From: CAXQUZ01 sp942491145
Lineage (GTDB): Bacteria > Myxococcota_A > UBA796 > UBA2385
DNA length: 64,000 nt
Direction: 5' to 3'
Assembly (NCBI GenBank): GCA_942491145.1
Contig: CALOBC010000001.1
Span: forward strand, 372,001-436,000
Made by a program: the position numbers and the translations under genes. Of the stretch, positions 1-8,208 are shown one piece after another. A model generated the notes under the pieces. The model saw only the letters and a list, made by a program, of their open reading frames with translations, ran no database searches and was not told where the DNA came from. Positions within the stretch are counted from its first letter, which is position 1. Each line of letters opens with the position of its first letter.

Positions 1-1
1 C

Positions 2-493
2 AAGTTCCTGGGCGACGGCCTAATGGCGGTCTTTGGCGCGCCCTTCGACCTCGAAGATCAAGAACTGCGGGCCATTCTCGTCGCTGTCGAGATGGTCGAT
101 GCGGTGTCGTCCTTCAACGAGCGACACAAGCTGGAGGAGCGTGGGCTGCCCCGGCTCAACATTGGGGTTGGCATCGCCAGCGGCCCCATTGTGGCGGGCA
201 ACATCGGGTCACCCGAGCGCATGGAGTACACGGCCATCGGCGACACCGTGAACTTTGCAGCGCGGCTGGAGTCCCTCAACAAGGCCCTGGGCACATCCAT
301 CATTGTGAGCGAAGCCACCCACGCGGTGCTGGACCCCGGGCTGAACTTCCGGCCGCTGCCCCCGCTCAAGGTCAAAGGCAAGCGGGGCACCCCTCCCCTG
401 TTTGCCCTCAACATCGACCAAGTCGACCCAGGGACCATCGCCCGACTGCGGGCGAGCATCCTCGATCAAGAGGCCGCCCAAGCCGCCCGCTGA
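2..493 (+). CDS. Class III adenylate/guanylate cyclase, C-terminal part (5' truncated)
   Basis: The reading frame is open from the window edge, so only the last 163 residues are seen. They are the second half of a class III nucleotide cyclase catalytic domain: KFLGDGLMAVFG at the start carries a metal-binding Asp, and the later stretch with ASGPIVAGNIGS and YTAIGDTVNFAARLE is the typical purine/transition-state region. The family makes cAMP (or cGMP) from the triphosphate. Upstream sensory domains, if any, lie outside the window. A short tail follows the domain. The gene is convergent with the leftward peptidase gene that ends 33 bp downstream. Substrate specificity cannot be judged from this fragment. 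Confidence 0.9.
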   Translation, partial: KFLGDGLMAVFGAPFDLEDQELRAILVAVEMVDAVSSFNERHKLEERGLPRLNIGVGIASGPIVAGNIGSPERMEYTAIGDTVNFAARLESLNKALGTSIIVSEATHAVLDPGLNFRPLPPLKVKGKRGTPPLFALNIDQVDPGTIARLRASILDQEAAQAAR

Positions 494-525
494 CTTGAGC
501 ACACCGGCCGCCGCCCCGACGCCGC

Positions 526-1251
526 TCAGCGCCCGGTGGCAGAGAAGTGCTGGTAGTCCTTGAGAGACCGCCACCGGCCACCCCAGCGCCAGCCGATGTC
601 CCCGAAGGCTTGCTCGACAACACCGTCGGCTACGATCATCCCGGGCTCGCTGAGGGTGCGGTCGGCGAAGCGTGCCCCCTCCGGCGGCAGCACCCGCGAG
701 CCCTTCACATAGGGATTGCGCAGCGGGTTGATGTCGATGGCATGACCGTAGCTGTGTTCCGAGTAGCTGCTGCCGCCGGTCTTCTTGCGACAGTTGAAGG
801 CACTGGTGACATCGCCCGCCATCAGGGCATTGTCATCGCCACCATAGACGTGGGCCGGCGCAACCTTGGTGAAGGCAAAGTCCGCATCGAAGAGCTGGCG
901 AAACACCTCCACCACCCCATCGGCGTGGGCAGCCGCGACAACCACCTGACCCGTCTCCACCGCGCTCCCCAGGGTGTGAACCGACACGGTCACCAGCGCC
1001 AGATCATCGAGGGAGACCGGGCAGCCCTCCCGCCAGGTGACGCCCCGCATCTGGGCCCGCATCGCCTCGGGAATGGGGCTGTGGGCGCCCACAAAGGCAG
1101 GCGGCGGCACAGGCGCAGCAGGGACATCCACCACAGCCGGGACATCCACCGCAGCAGGGGCATCCACCACAGCGGGCAGATCCGAGAGTTTGGGGGCGGC
1201 GTCCACCGCTGGCGGGGCCGCCGACAGACAAGCGAGCAACAAGAACAGCAT
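526..1251 (-). CDS. M15-family peptidase-like lipoprotein (D-Ala-D-Ala carboxypeptidase/endopeptidase fold)
   Basis: A protein of 241 aa with a hydrophobic N-terminus and a lipobox-like LLAC at residues 5-8, followed by an Ala/Val/Pro-rich linker (about 20-55), which suggests a lipoprotein tethered to an envelope membrane. The C-terminal half has the M15 zinc-site pattern SxHxxGxAxD (SEHSYGHAID) and a later YQHFS carrying the third ligand, as in VanY-like and phage L-Ala-D-Glu peptidases. This predicts peptidoglycan peptide cleavage. It is the last gene of a leftward operon, 9 bp after the FG-GAP gene. The exact bond cut is unknown. Confidence 0.8.
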   Translation of the reverse strand: MLFLLLACLSAAPPAVDAAPKLSDLPAVVDAPAAVDVPAVVDVPAAPVPPPAFVGAHSPIPEAMRAQMRGVTWREGCPVSLDDLALVTVSVHTLGSAVETGQVVVAAAHADGVVEVFRQLFDADFAFTKVAPAHVYGGDDNALMAGDVTSAFNCRKKTGGSSYSEHSYGHAIDINPLRNPYVKGSRVLPPEGARFADRTLSEPGMIVADGVVEQAFGDIGWRWGGRWRSLKDYQHFSATGR

Positions 1252-1260
1252 GCCGCGAAG

Positions 1261-3021
1261 CTATCGCGCCGGATCAGCGGCCCGCGACAGCAGAATCCGC
1301 TGGCGGGTGGAGACGTCGGGCACCACGGACGTCTCACCATCCGGCCACCGCACCCGCACTTCGACGCGTTCGGCATCCCCCAGGCCCACATGGGCCACCG
1401 GCGGTGGATTCCCAAAGATGGTGGTGCCGCCCGCAGTGATCCAGCGCCGCATCAAGTGTTCACCGGTCTGTATTTCCACCAGCGCCCCCACAGCGTGCAC
1501 ATTGGGTCCATCCCAGTGTAGCGACACTTGTAGCCATGCAGCGTCGTCGCAACGGCTCAAGTACAGCGACGGCGGGCGGTTGAGGGGCACAGTGACCATG
1601 TCGAGGAAGCCATCTTCGTTGAAGTCGGCCGCCAGGGCGCCCCGGGCGTGGGAGACGTCGTCGACGCCCCACAGCGGACCGTTGTCGACAAACTGACCCT
1701 CGCTGTCTTGCATCCAGAGTGCATCGGGCTGCTCTTGGGGGTTCTCAAACTCCTCACGGCTTGTCCCCAACCGCCCAAAGACGACCCACACATCGACGTT
1801 CCCGTCGTTGTCAAAGTCTTGAAGCTCGGCGCCCCAGCCGACCACTTGGGTCACGTCATCCTGCACAATGCCCCGGGACCGGGAGCTCTCGTACCAGACC
1901 CCCTCAGACAGCGACTCAAACAACCGAAGCTGACCAAAGTTGGTGACCAGCAGGTCCGGCACCGCGTCGCCGTTGGTGTCGCCCAACGCGATGCCCATGC
2001 CTTGCATCGTGGCGTCCAACCCGGCTTCTGGCCAGCTCTCAAAACGGGCCACGCCGCCGTCGTCGACCCCCCGCAGCATCCGGTTCGGTCCCCCTTCAGT
2101 GCCATGATCATTGACCACATACAGGTCCAGTCGCCCATCTTGATCAAGGTCGATCAGCGTCCCGTTGAACGTGTAGCCAGCCCCCACATCCTCGGGCAGC
2201 GCACTGGGCTGCAACACGAATGTGCCCCCTTCGTTTGTATACACAACGCTGGCATCAGCCGGCGGTCGCTCGGTCGGACTGGTCGCTGAAGCGTAGTGGC
2301 CCGCAACGAACAAGTCGAGATCACCGTCTCCGTCGATGTCGCCGAAGGTTGCCCCCGCGCTGGCGAACATCTCGGGGGACAAGCCCGACGCCTCCACCAG
2401 GGAGAAGTGGGCCGTGCCGTCATTGAGCCACAGCGCGTCCGTGGCCCCTCGATTGACCACAAGGGCGTCCACATCGCCGTCACCATCCACGTCCGCGAGC
2501 ATCACGGCGTGGGGACGCCACGCTGCGGGGGGCAACGGCAGGTGGCTCGCAGAGACGTCGGTGAGGCCCCCCAGACCGTCCCCGATGTACAGCGAGACCC
2601 CGTTGATCTGGGCATGGAACAAGTCGAGGTGCCCGTCCCCATCGAGATCTGCGGCGCTGGCTCCCGCCCCGGCCGGCAGCCCGTCGGGCGAGGGCACCGT
2701 GAGTCCCGTGATGCGGTCGTGCACCGCTACCATCGGCCCCTCGAGTGCCCGGGCATCCGGATCGGCGCACACCACCTCGCCCGACTCGGTCACCGAGACC
2801 ACGACCGTCTCGTCGCCAATGCCGTCGTCCCCCCCGTCGTCGCCACCCCCGTCGTCGGTCCCCCCGTCGCCGCCTGCGCCATCGCCGCCGCCGTCCGACG
2901 CTTCGGCATGGGTGTCTTCGGCGCTGCCCTTCTGGGGTTCCGCCACACAAGCGCCGAGGGCCAGTCCCCACAACACCCCTCCAGGCATCGTGGAAGGCAA
3001 ACTACTCTTCCGATGTCCCAT
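1261..3021 (-). CDS. FG-GAP/VCBS repeat lipoprotein with C-terminal UnbV/ASPIC domain
   Basis: About 586 aa. The start at 3021 gives an n-region with His-Arg-Lys, a hydrophobic stretch and the lipobox LGAC; an alternative ATG lies at 2988. After a Gly/Asp-rich low-complexity linker come about seven calcium-loop repeats of the type DxDGDGxxD (DLDGDGHLD, DVDGDGDVD, DIDGDGDLD, DLDQDGRLD, DTNGDAVPD, DFDNDGNVD, DFNEDGFLD), the signature of an FG-GAP beta-propeller. The last 60 residues (VRVRWPDGETS and neighbours) are a UnbV/ASPIC module. Predicted as a surface or periplasmic binding protein; the ligand is unknown. The start overlaps the upstream GTPase end by 20 bp, so the two are probably translationally coupled. 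Confidence 0.88.
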   Translation of the reverse strand: MGHRKSSLPSTMPGGVLWGLALGACVAEPQKGSAEDTHAEASDGGGDGAGGDGGTDDGGGDDGGDDGIGDETVVVSVTESGEVVCADPDARALEGPMVAVHDRITGLTVPSPDGLPAGAGASAADLDGDGHLDLFHAQINGVSLYIGDGLGGLTDVSASHLPLPPAAWRPHAVMLADVDGDGDVDALVVNRGATDALWLNDGTAHFSLVEASGLSPEMFASAGATFGDIDGDGDLDLFVAGHYASATSPTERPPADASVVYTNEGGTFVLQPSALPEDVGAGYTFNGTLIDLDQDGRLDLYVVNDHGTEGGPNRMLRGVDDGGVARFESWPEAGLDATMQGMGIALGDTNGDAVPDLLVTNFGQLRLFESLSEGVWYESSRSRGIVQDDVTQVVGWGAELQDFDNDGNVDVWVVFGRLGTSREEFENPQEQPDALWMQDSEGQFVDNGPLWGVDDVSHARGALAADFNEDGFLDMVTVPLNRPPSLYLSRCDDAAWLQVSLHWDGPNVHAVGALVEIQTGEHLMRRWITAGGTTIFGNPPPVAHVGLGDAERVEVRVRWPDGETSVVPDVSTRQRILLSRAADPAR

Positions 3022-4069
3022 CCGTGACTCCCACGGGCCAGAGCGGCCGGCGCCCAGCTGCCACCATGCTCTGGGCCACCCATTGTTGCACAGCGGAGAC
3101 CCCGACCGGGGCCGGTGCAAGCTGAGGCAAGGGGTCCAGTGCGACACCCAGCACACGGTCCGACGACAACCCCAGCTTCTCCCGGGTGTCTTGGAGCATC
3201 CGCACACGGTCGGCATGGCGCAGCGTGTCGATCTTGTTGACCAACACCAACACCGGCCGGCCCCGATGGCGGGCGCGCACATACTCATCCCGCTCGCGGG
3301 TGCGCACCCCCGTCTGGGCGCTGATCAGGAACAAGAACAGGTCCGCCTGATCGAGCAAGGAGCGGGTCTCTGCCGTCAAGCGCGTGTCGACATCACCCAG
3401 CCCCGGGGTGTTCAGGAGCTCCACCCCCGGGTGTCCCGCCACTGTGTAGACCGCGGCTTCCCGGGTTGCGCCGGCGACGGGATCCACATTGCCCGTGTCG
3501 ACACCAAACACCGCCGCCAGCGCTGCGTCCTTGCCGACGCTGGGGGGACCGATCAGGGCGATGATGAAGCGATTCTCGACCTTCTCCCGCAAGGCCACCA
3601 CATCGCGAAGTCCCGCTGCCAGCACCGCACGACGGGGACGCCCAAACCAACCCACCATGATGAGCCACGCGATGGGGCCAAACATGAACAACACAAGCCG
3701 CAGCGGAACCAGCAACACCGGCACCAACACGTCCAGCAGCCCGCGCGGGGCCGGCGGGGGCGCCCGCAGCACCAAGGCCCGCTCCAGCTCGCCGTCGTCC
3801 TGCTCGGTCGGGATGCCCAGCCTTCGGGCTTCTTCGTACAGGATGGCATCCCACGTGGGCGCGTTCCCCCGGCGGAGCAAGATGTTCCACAGATCGTTGG
3901 ACCCGGCGGCCCGCAGCGTGCGCTCGATGGCCCGCGCGAGCTGATCTCGTGGCCGATCGGGACGGGGCATGCCCAAGCTGCGGGCCACCACACTCAGCTC
4001 ATGCCGGTGCGCCCGGCGGAGCACCTCCGCGAGGGTCATGCCCCCGTGGCGTCGCGGCGCAGTGGTCAT
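3002..4069 (-). CDS. Membrane-associated GTPase, Era/dynamin-like, with variant G1 and G3 motifs
   Basis: 355 aa. An N-terminal helical region (1-105) is followed by a hydrophobic segment at about 111-143, then a TRAFAC-type GTPase domain. G1 is GPPSVGKDA (residues 174-182), where the usual Ser/Thr after Lys180 is Asp181. G3 reads NTPGLGD (220-226), with Asn where Asp is normal. G4 is a regular NKID (278-281). The same two changes occur in the adjacent paralogue. The start codon overlaps the TGA of the upstream GTPase gene as ATGA, which indicates coupled translation. Likely acts at the inner membrane as a GTP switch. The partner is unknown; the FG-GAP protein and M15 peptidase of the same operon are candidates. 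Confidence 0.85.
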   Translation of the reverse strand: MTTAPRRHGGMTLAEVLRRAHRHELSVVARSLGMPRPDRPRDQLARAIERTLRAAGSNDLWNILLRRGNAPTWDAILYEEARRLGIPTEQDDGELERALVLRAPPPAPRGLLDVLVPVLLVPLRLVLFMFGPIAWLIMVGWFGRPRRAVLAAGLRDVVALREKVENRFIIALIGPPSVGKDAALAAVFGVDTGNVDPVAGATREAAVYTVAGHPGVELLNTPGLGDVDTRLTAETRSLLDQADLFLFLISAQTGVRTRERDEYVRARHRGRPVLVLVNKIDTLRHADRVRMLQDTREKLGLSSDRVLGVALDPLPQLAPAPVGVSAVQQWVAQSMVAAGRRPLWPVGVTDGTSEE

Positions 4070-5235
4070 CGCGCAGCGCCATCCCGCCAGTACATCGCCC
4101 CCCGGTCAAAGACTTCCCGGAGCTCGCCAGCGTTGGGGGTGCGGCCCGCCTTGGCCTGCTCCATCCACGCGATCGCCGCGCGCCCCACCCCGTAGGTCGA
4201 TGCGCCCGCAATTGTCGCCCCGATGGCCGAAGCCGCGATCTCGCCCAGCTGACCACCGGGAATCCAGCCCGCCGCCTTCAGCGCGTTTGTCGCCCAGCGC
4301 ACAAAGCCCCGGCCAGCGCCCGCGAGGGCTTCCCCGGCGATCAACAGGGCCACGTCGCGGTCCATGTCTTGCTCGTAGACAGTCGCGATGTCGAGGATCA
4401 TGCGGACCTGCAGGGCCGTCACCACAGCGAGATCCGCACCGGGCACCGGGATGGCACCCGCCACGGCGGCTTTGCGGGCAGCCGCTTGCACGATGGGCTC
4501 ACAAGCCGCGCCGCGATGGCGCAAATACTTGGCGAAGATCAGTGACTTACCCTGCTCGTCGAGCAGGCGGACCAGCCGGGCGGTCACGGCGTCGGTGCCC
4601 ATCGGCACGTCCGAAAGCACCGGCAGCGGGTCAAACGCGGTGGCAAAGCCATCCTCTGGCGGCACCCCCAGCTGGCTCAGGGTGACCTCCACAAAGCGCT
4701 CCCGGTCCCGATCGCGGATAAGATCGATCTTGTTCAGGCACACCACCACGGGTCGGCCCGCGGCCCGCAGCCCCGCGATGAACTCCCGGTCGTCGTGGTG
4801 CGCCCCGCCATCGGCGTTGATGACATACACCACCACGTCGGCTTCCACGAGCATCGTGCGCGCCGCTTCGTCCACCTCGCCGCGCAAGTCTCCAAACCCA
4901 GGCGCGTTGACGAGCACCACTTGGCCGGACGCATCGAGGGGCACGGCGCGGATCTGGTCCGTCGACCCGGGGATGGGGTCAATCTCACCGAAGTCGACCC
5001 CAAAGAGCGCTCGAATGGCGCTGTCTTTTCCCGCCGAGGCAGGGCCGAGAAAGGCCACGGTGAGCCGCTGTGCCAAGGCCACGCGCACTTCTTCCCGGGC
5101 GAGGGACCACCGCTCCGTGCCTGGCGCCAGTGCGAACCCAGACGCGGGTGCCACGCCAGCACTCGATAGGAGGTCAGTGCCGGGCGCAGATCCAGCGCCT
5201 GGTTTGGTGAGGGCTGCGTCGTCCGTGTTGGCCAT
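4066..5235 (-). CDS. GTPase with C-terminal DUF697-like membrane domain, variant G1 and G3
   Basis: 389 aa. The start at 5235 is chosen for the strong GGAGG four bases upstream; a longer reading exists but lacks support. After a 45-residue Ala/Gly/Pro linker comes a GTPase domain: G1 GPASAGKDS (64-72) with Asp71 in place of Ser/Thr, G3 NAPGFGD (110-116) with Asn110 in place of Asp, and G4 NKID (168-171). The C-terminal third (about 270-370, with PVPGADLAVVTALQVRMI) resembles DUF697/YcjF-type hydrophobic domains. First gene of the four-gene leftward operon. Probably membrane-linked; function unknown. Confidence 0.85.
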   Translation of the reverse strand: MANTDDAALTKPGAGSAPGTDLLSSAGVAPASGFALAPGTERWSLAREEVRVALAQRLTVAFLGPASAGKDSAIRALFGVDFGEIDPIPGSTDQIRAVPLDASGQVVLVNAPGFGDLRGEVDEAARTMLVEADVVVYVINADGGAHHDDREFIAGLRAAGRPVVVCLNKIDLIRDRDRERFVEVTLSQLGVPPEDGFATAFDPLPVLSDVPMGTDAVTARLVRLLDEQGKSLIFAKYLRHRGAACEPIVQAAARKAAVAGAIPVPGADLAVVTALQVRMILDIATVYEQDMDRDVALLIAGEALAGAGRGFVRWATNALKAAGWIPGGQLGEIAASAIGATIAGASTYGVGRAAIAWMEQAKAGRTPNAGELREVFDRGAMYWRDGAAR

Positions 5236-5429
5236 CAATCCTCCGCGGCATCCACTGGGGTCCCAGCGACCGAAGGGGACCGGCGGGGCCCCAAGGTGCA
5301 AGATGCTGCACAGTCGCGCGTATCACCAAATGCGCGACATCTCGCAGGTTCCTCATCTCGCGGGTTCACCGCCGCCAGCCCACCGCAGACAACCTGCCCC
5401 CCCCCCCTCTCTTCGGAGCCGACGCACCC

Positions 5430-5828
5430 ATGTCCGAGTCCAAAAACACCCACAGCGTCCTCATTGGCTACATCCTGTGGATCTTCGGATTCACGGGCGC
5501 GCACCGCTTCTACTACGGAAAGCGCATCAGCGGCCTCATCTGGCTGTTCACCGGCGGCTTGCTGGGTGTCGGCTGGTTCATCGACCTGTTCCTGATCCCC
5601 AGCATGGACCGCGACGCCGAGATGCGCTTCGCCGCGGGTCGCTACGACTACAACGTGGCGTGGCTGCTTCAGACCTACGGCGGCCTCTTCGGCCTGCACC
5701 GGTTCTACCTGGGCCGCATCGGCTCCGGGATCTTGTGGCTGCTGACCGGCGGCGTGTTCGGCATCGGCTGGATCGTGGACTTCTGGCACTTGAACCAGAT
5801 GGTCAGCGACGCCAACCTGGGCGACTGA
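5430..5828 (+). CDS. Protein with two tandem TM2 domains
   Basis: 132 aa, consisting almost wholly of two TM2 repeats (about 8-50 and 75-122). Each has a helix, a G-hRFYxG turn (GAHRFYYGK and GLHRFYLGR) and a second helix ending in a W-F/V-D motif (GWFIDLF and GWIVDFW). TM2 proteins are small inner-membrane proteins of uncertain role. A duplicated arrangement in one polypeptide is less common than a single copy. Expressed rightward, divergent from the GTPase operon, with about 195 bp between them, and followed by a hairpin that could terminate both this gene and the convergent small gene. Confidence 0.85.
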   Translation: MSESKNTHSVLIGYILWIFGFTGAHRFYYGKRISGLIWLFTGGLLGVGWFIDLFLIPSMDRDAEMRFAAGRYDYNVAWLLQTYGGLFGLHRFYLGRIGSGILWLLTGGVFGIGWIVDFWHLNQMVSDANLGD

Positions 5829-5872
5829 GCCCTTCCCGCGCTCGCGCCCACTCGGTGGGCTGAAGCACAAAA

Positions 5873-5903
5873 CCCGGGCGGCCCCAGTGTGGGTCGGCCC
5901 GGA
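5873..5903. terminator. GC-rich hairpin between convergent genes, putative bidirectional terminator
   Basis: CCCGGGCGGCCCC pairs, with one mismatch, with GGGTCGGCCCGG across a short AGTGT loop. The flanks are TTTCAGTTTTG on the plus strand and, read on the minus strand, GGGTTTTGTG. It lies in the gap between the stop of the TM2 gene and the stop of the leftward 69-aa gene. Confidence 0.5.
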
Positions 5904-5926
5904 GTTTCAGTTTTGGATCCGTCCGC

Positions 5927-6136
5927 TCAGTGAGCGGCGGGCTTGGCTTCACCAGCGGGCGCTTCAGCCCCATGCGCGGCGTCGGCATGGGCAGCATCGG
6001 CGTGCCCACCTTCACCGTGGCTGGCCCCGTTGTAGAGCAAGCCAATGAAGGCCACACCGGTGACGATGGCCAAGGCCCAGCCAATGGGGCCGGCGGCCTT
6101 GCGATAGGGACTGACGGGAGCGGCGGCGTGGTCCAT
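5927..6136 (-). CDS. Small single-pass membrane protein with His/Ala-rich tail
   Basis: 69 aa. One hydrophobic helix at about 17-35 (GWALAIVTGVAFIGLLYNG) is followed by a tail with HADAAHADAAHG repeats rich in His, Ala, Glu and Asp, which could bind metal, though nothing proves this. The ATG at 6136 has a GGAG seven bases upstream, supporting a real gene. No family was recognised. Confidence 0.65.
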   Translation of the reverse strand: MDHAAAPVSPYRKAAGPIGWALAIVTGVAFIGLLYNGASHGEGGHADAAHADAAHGAEAPAGEAKPAAH

Positions 6137-6205
6137 GGTGGACTCCAGAGATGGCGATCCGGGGAGCAGACTCAGCGAGCGAGCCCGTGCTGGCCCGTCT
6201 AAGCG

Positions 6206-6877
6206 GTGTGGGTCTTCGCTTCAAGGCCCGTCGGGATAGCCCACCTCCGCCCCGTCGCACCGGATGCCGCCCTGTTCCCGCTCTTCGCCGTCCTCATCGC
6301 CCATGCTGCCGCTGCGCCCTCGTCTGGTTGGGGACTCGCAGGGCGCTTCGATGTGCGCACTCCACTGTTTGATGGGGCCGATCCGGTGCCCTGGACCGAC
6401 AAGCCGCTGCCCCTGGGCGGCGCTCGGTTTGACGCCATGCCCGGCCTCGTGGCGTCGAGCGCCAACGCGTGGGAGCTGGGTGCCTCACTGCGGTGGTCGG
6501 CCCATGTGCTCGGCTGGCCCAGCGGCCGGGTGGAATTCGGCAATCGCGGCGCGGTGGAGGTCGACGTGCGGCGCTTCGTGCCCCCCCACGACATGCGCAC
6601 CGACCTCGGCATCTGGGAGGGCGGCTATGCGGGCGGGTCCATCATGGCCGAGCTGTGGGGACGCCGCCAACCGGGCTCTTTCTCGGTCGGCACGGCCCAC
6701 ATCTTTGTCGGCTACCGCGGGCTGCTCGAAGACCGAAACCCCACGTACCTGGAAGTGGGCTGGGGGGTCTGGGGAGACCGCACCCAGACGGCGACCGTCG
6801 ACCCGATGGGGGGAACGGGACCGCTGATCCGGGTGGGCATCGGGGGCGTGCGGACACTCGCCGGCACGGGGCGCTGA
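6206..6877 (+). CDS. Hypothetical exported protein, possible outer-membrane barrel-like
   Basis: About 223 aa from a GTG at 6206; the true start is uncertain. A hydrophobic stretch (PLFAVLIAHAAAAP, about 24-38) looks like a signal-peptide core ending in an A-x-A-type site. The mature part has alternating hydrophobic and polar residues and many Gly and Trp (YAGGSIMAELWGRR, GTAHIFVGYRG, VGWGVWGDR), a pattern seen in small outer-membrane beta-barrels. No known family was recognised. It is divergent from the 69-aa gene and convergent with the Asp-Ala lipoprotein gene. Confidence 0.55.
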   Translation: MWVFASRPVGIAHLRPVAPDAALFPLFAVLIAHAAAAPSSGWGLAGRFDVRTPLFDGADPVPWTDKPLPLGGARFDAMPGLVASSANAWELGASLRWSAHVLGWPSGRVEFGNRGAVEVDVRRFVPPHDMRTDLGIWEGGYAGGSIMAELWGRRQPGSFSVGTAHIFVGYRGLLEDRNPTYLEVGWGVWGDRTQTATVDPMGGTGPLIRVGIGGVRTLAGTGR

Positions 6878-6905
6878 AGCCGCTGGGCGCGGACCCTGCG
6901 TCGCC

Positions 6906-8099
6906 TCAGTCGAAGCGGCCCACATCCACGACGTAGGTGGCGCCTTCGGTCGACCGGCACTCGGAAGACACGACGATCGCTTGGTACTCGCCCGTGCTCT
7001 CGGCAGTGAAGCGCACCGAGGGACACCAGCCACCGCCCGCCGTGCAGCGGAATGCCCCATATGAATACCCGGTCATACACGAGTCCTCATCCGCGATGGC
7101 CAGGTAGGGGGTAAAGTAGTCCCCCTCAAGCACATCCACCGAGATCCCAAACTCCTGTCCAACCTCCACATCGAAGGCCCAGGCGTCCGCCGCCGTGTCG
7201 TCCCCGGTGAAGGGGCATGGCAGGTCGTCCTCGTCCACCGTGCCACCGATGTAGCTGCGCGTGGCCGAGGTGTCCCAGTAGTCGGAGCCGCAGTAGTCCC
7301 ACAGCGACGGGTTCCAGTCGACGTAGCGATCCGTGCGGTTGAGCGACCAGTCCAGGGCAGTGTCGGTCAGTGTGGCCGCGCCCACGCCCATGTCGCGATG
7401 CACGATGTTGCGCCAGTACACCGAGCCGCCACTGTCGTAGCCCAGCTGCAACACATCGTAGTACGTGGTGCCATACCCGTAGTACCCGTCGTAGTAGTCG
7501 CCATAATAGTCCTCATAGTAGCTTTCCTCGGTCACAGACTCGCGGAAAGCCAAGATCATGTCGCTGGACGTGGACGGCAGCAGCGTGGCCCAGGACTCAT
7601 ACGTGCAGTCCGACGCGCTGTCTTCAGCGATGGCTTCGCTGTGGTCGATGTTGAAGGCAAACAAGCAGTCGTCGCACTCGCCCGTGTACTTGGAGCCCTT
7701 GATGGCCACTTCCACGTCGCAGCGGCGAACACCGTCCAGCGCGTACTGGTAGGTGACCCGCCCGACCATCTGGTCGCCCTCGTCGTACGCGTAGCCCTCG
7801 ATGGCAGTGGCCCGCGTGGAGGCGGTGTAGAGCTCCTCATCGTCGACGACCTGACGCAGTGGCACATCCGCGAGATCAGCGTCGGCGTCGGCATCGGCGT
7901 CCGTGTCGGAGTCCGCGTCTGCGTCTGCATCCGCGTCGGCGTCCGCATCTGCGTCGGCATCCGTGTCGGAGTCCGTGTCCGCATCGACGTCCGCATCGCC
8001 GGCTGGCGGATCGTCGAACAGATCGATCTTCGCGGTGCTGCCCCCGCAGCCGACCGACAGCGCGAGAAGAGCTGCGAAGTGCGAGTCGTGGCGGAACAT
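6906..8099 (-). CDS. Lipoprotein with Asp-Ala repeat linker and C-terminal PPC-like domain
   Basis: 397 aa. The signal peptide ends at a lipobox SVGC (15-18). Residues about 34-78 are an almost pure Asp-Ala/Asp-Thr/Asp-Ser repeat (DADADADA type), an acidic linker common in lipoproteins of myxobacterial relatives. A Tyr-rich stretch with YY-x-Y repeats lies near residues 190-215. The last 100 residues (GQEFGISVDVLEGDY, STGEYQAIVV) resemble a pre-peptidase C-terminal/jelly-roll module. Predicted outer-membrane surface lipoprotein; binding partner unknown. The gene is divergent from the winged-helix gene. Confidence 0.75.
   Translation of the reverse strand: MFRHDSHFAALLALSVGCGGSTAKIDLFDDPPAGDADVDADTDSDTDADADADADADADADADSDTDADADADADLADVPLRQVVDDEELYTASTRATAIEGYAYDEGDQMVGRVTYQYALDGVRRCDVEVAIKGSKYTGECDDCLFAFNIDHSEAIAEDSASDCTYESWATLLPSTSSDMILAFRESVTEESYYEDYYGDYYDGYYGYGTTYYDVLQLGYDSGGSVYWRNIVHRDMGVGAATLTDTALDWSLNRTDRYVDWNPSLWDYCGSDYWDTSATRSYIGGTVDEDDLPCPFTGDDTAADAWAFDVEVGQEFGISVDVLEGDYFTPYLAIADEDSCMTGYSYGAFRCTAGGGWCPSVRFTAESTGEYQAIVVSSECRSTEGATYVVDVGRFD
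7878..7999. repeat. Short tandem repeat encoding the Asp-Ala linker
   Basis: About 120 bp built from imperfect 6-base units (GCGTCG, GCATCG, GTCTGC, GTCCGC on the plus strand). They encode alternating Asp and Ala/Thr/Ser/Val on the minus strand within the lipoprotein gene. Such arrays are prone to slippage, so linker length may vary between strains. Confidence 0.8.
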
Positions 8100-8208
8100 C
8101 GGGTCACCTTCGTTGAGACGGGCCGCAGGTTAGCCGGGCCTCTGAACGGGGTCAATCTTCCGCCGGAATTGGCTCAACATCGTGCAAAACACGCCCACGG
8201 AGACTCGC

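Noticed and set aside
2336..4195. A 619-codon plus-strand open frame opposite the FG-GAP and GTPase genes
   Set aside because: Low-complexity Pro/Ser/Arg sequence with no family features; the opposite-strand genes have clear domains.
7878..7999. Possible CRISPR or non-coding tandem repeat
   Set aside because: Units of 6 bases without spacers, in frame inside a lipoprotein gene.
8182..8208. GTG at 8182 as start of the winged-helix gene
   Set aside because: The ATG at 8209 has a GGAG at proper spacing; the GTG does not.
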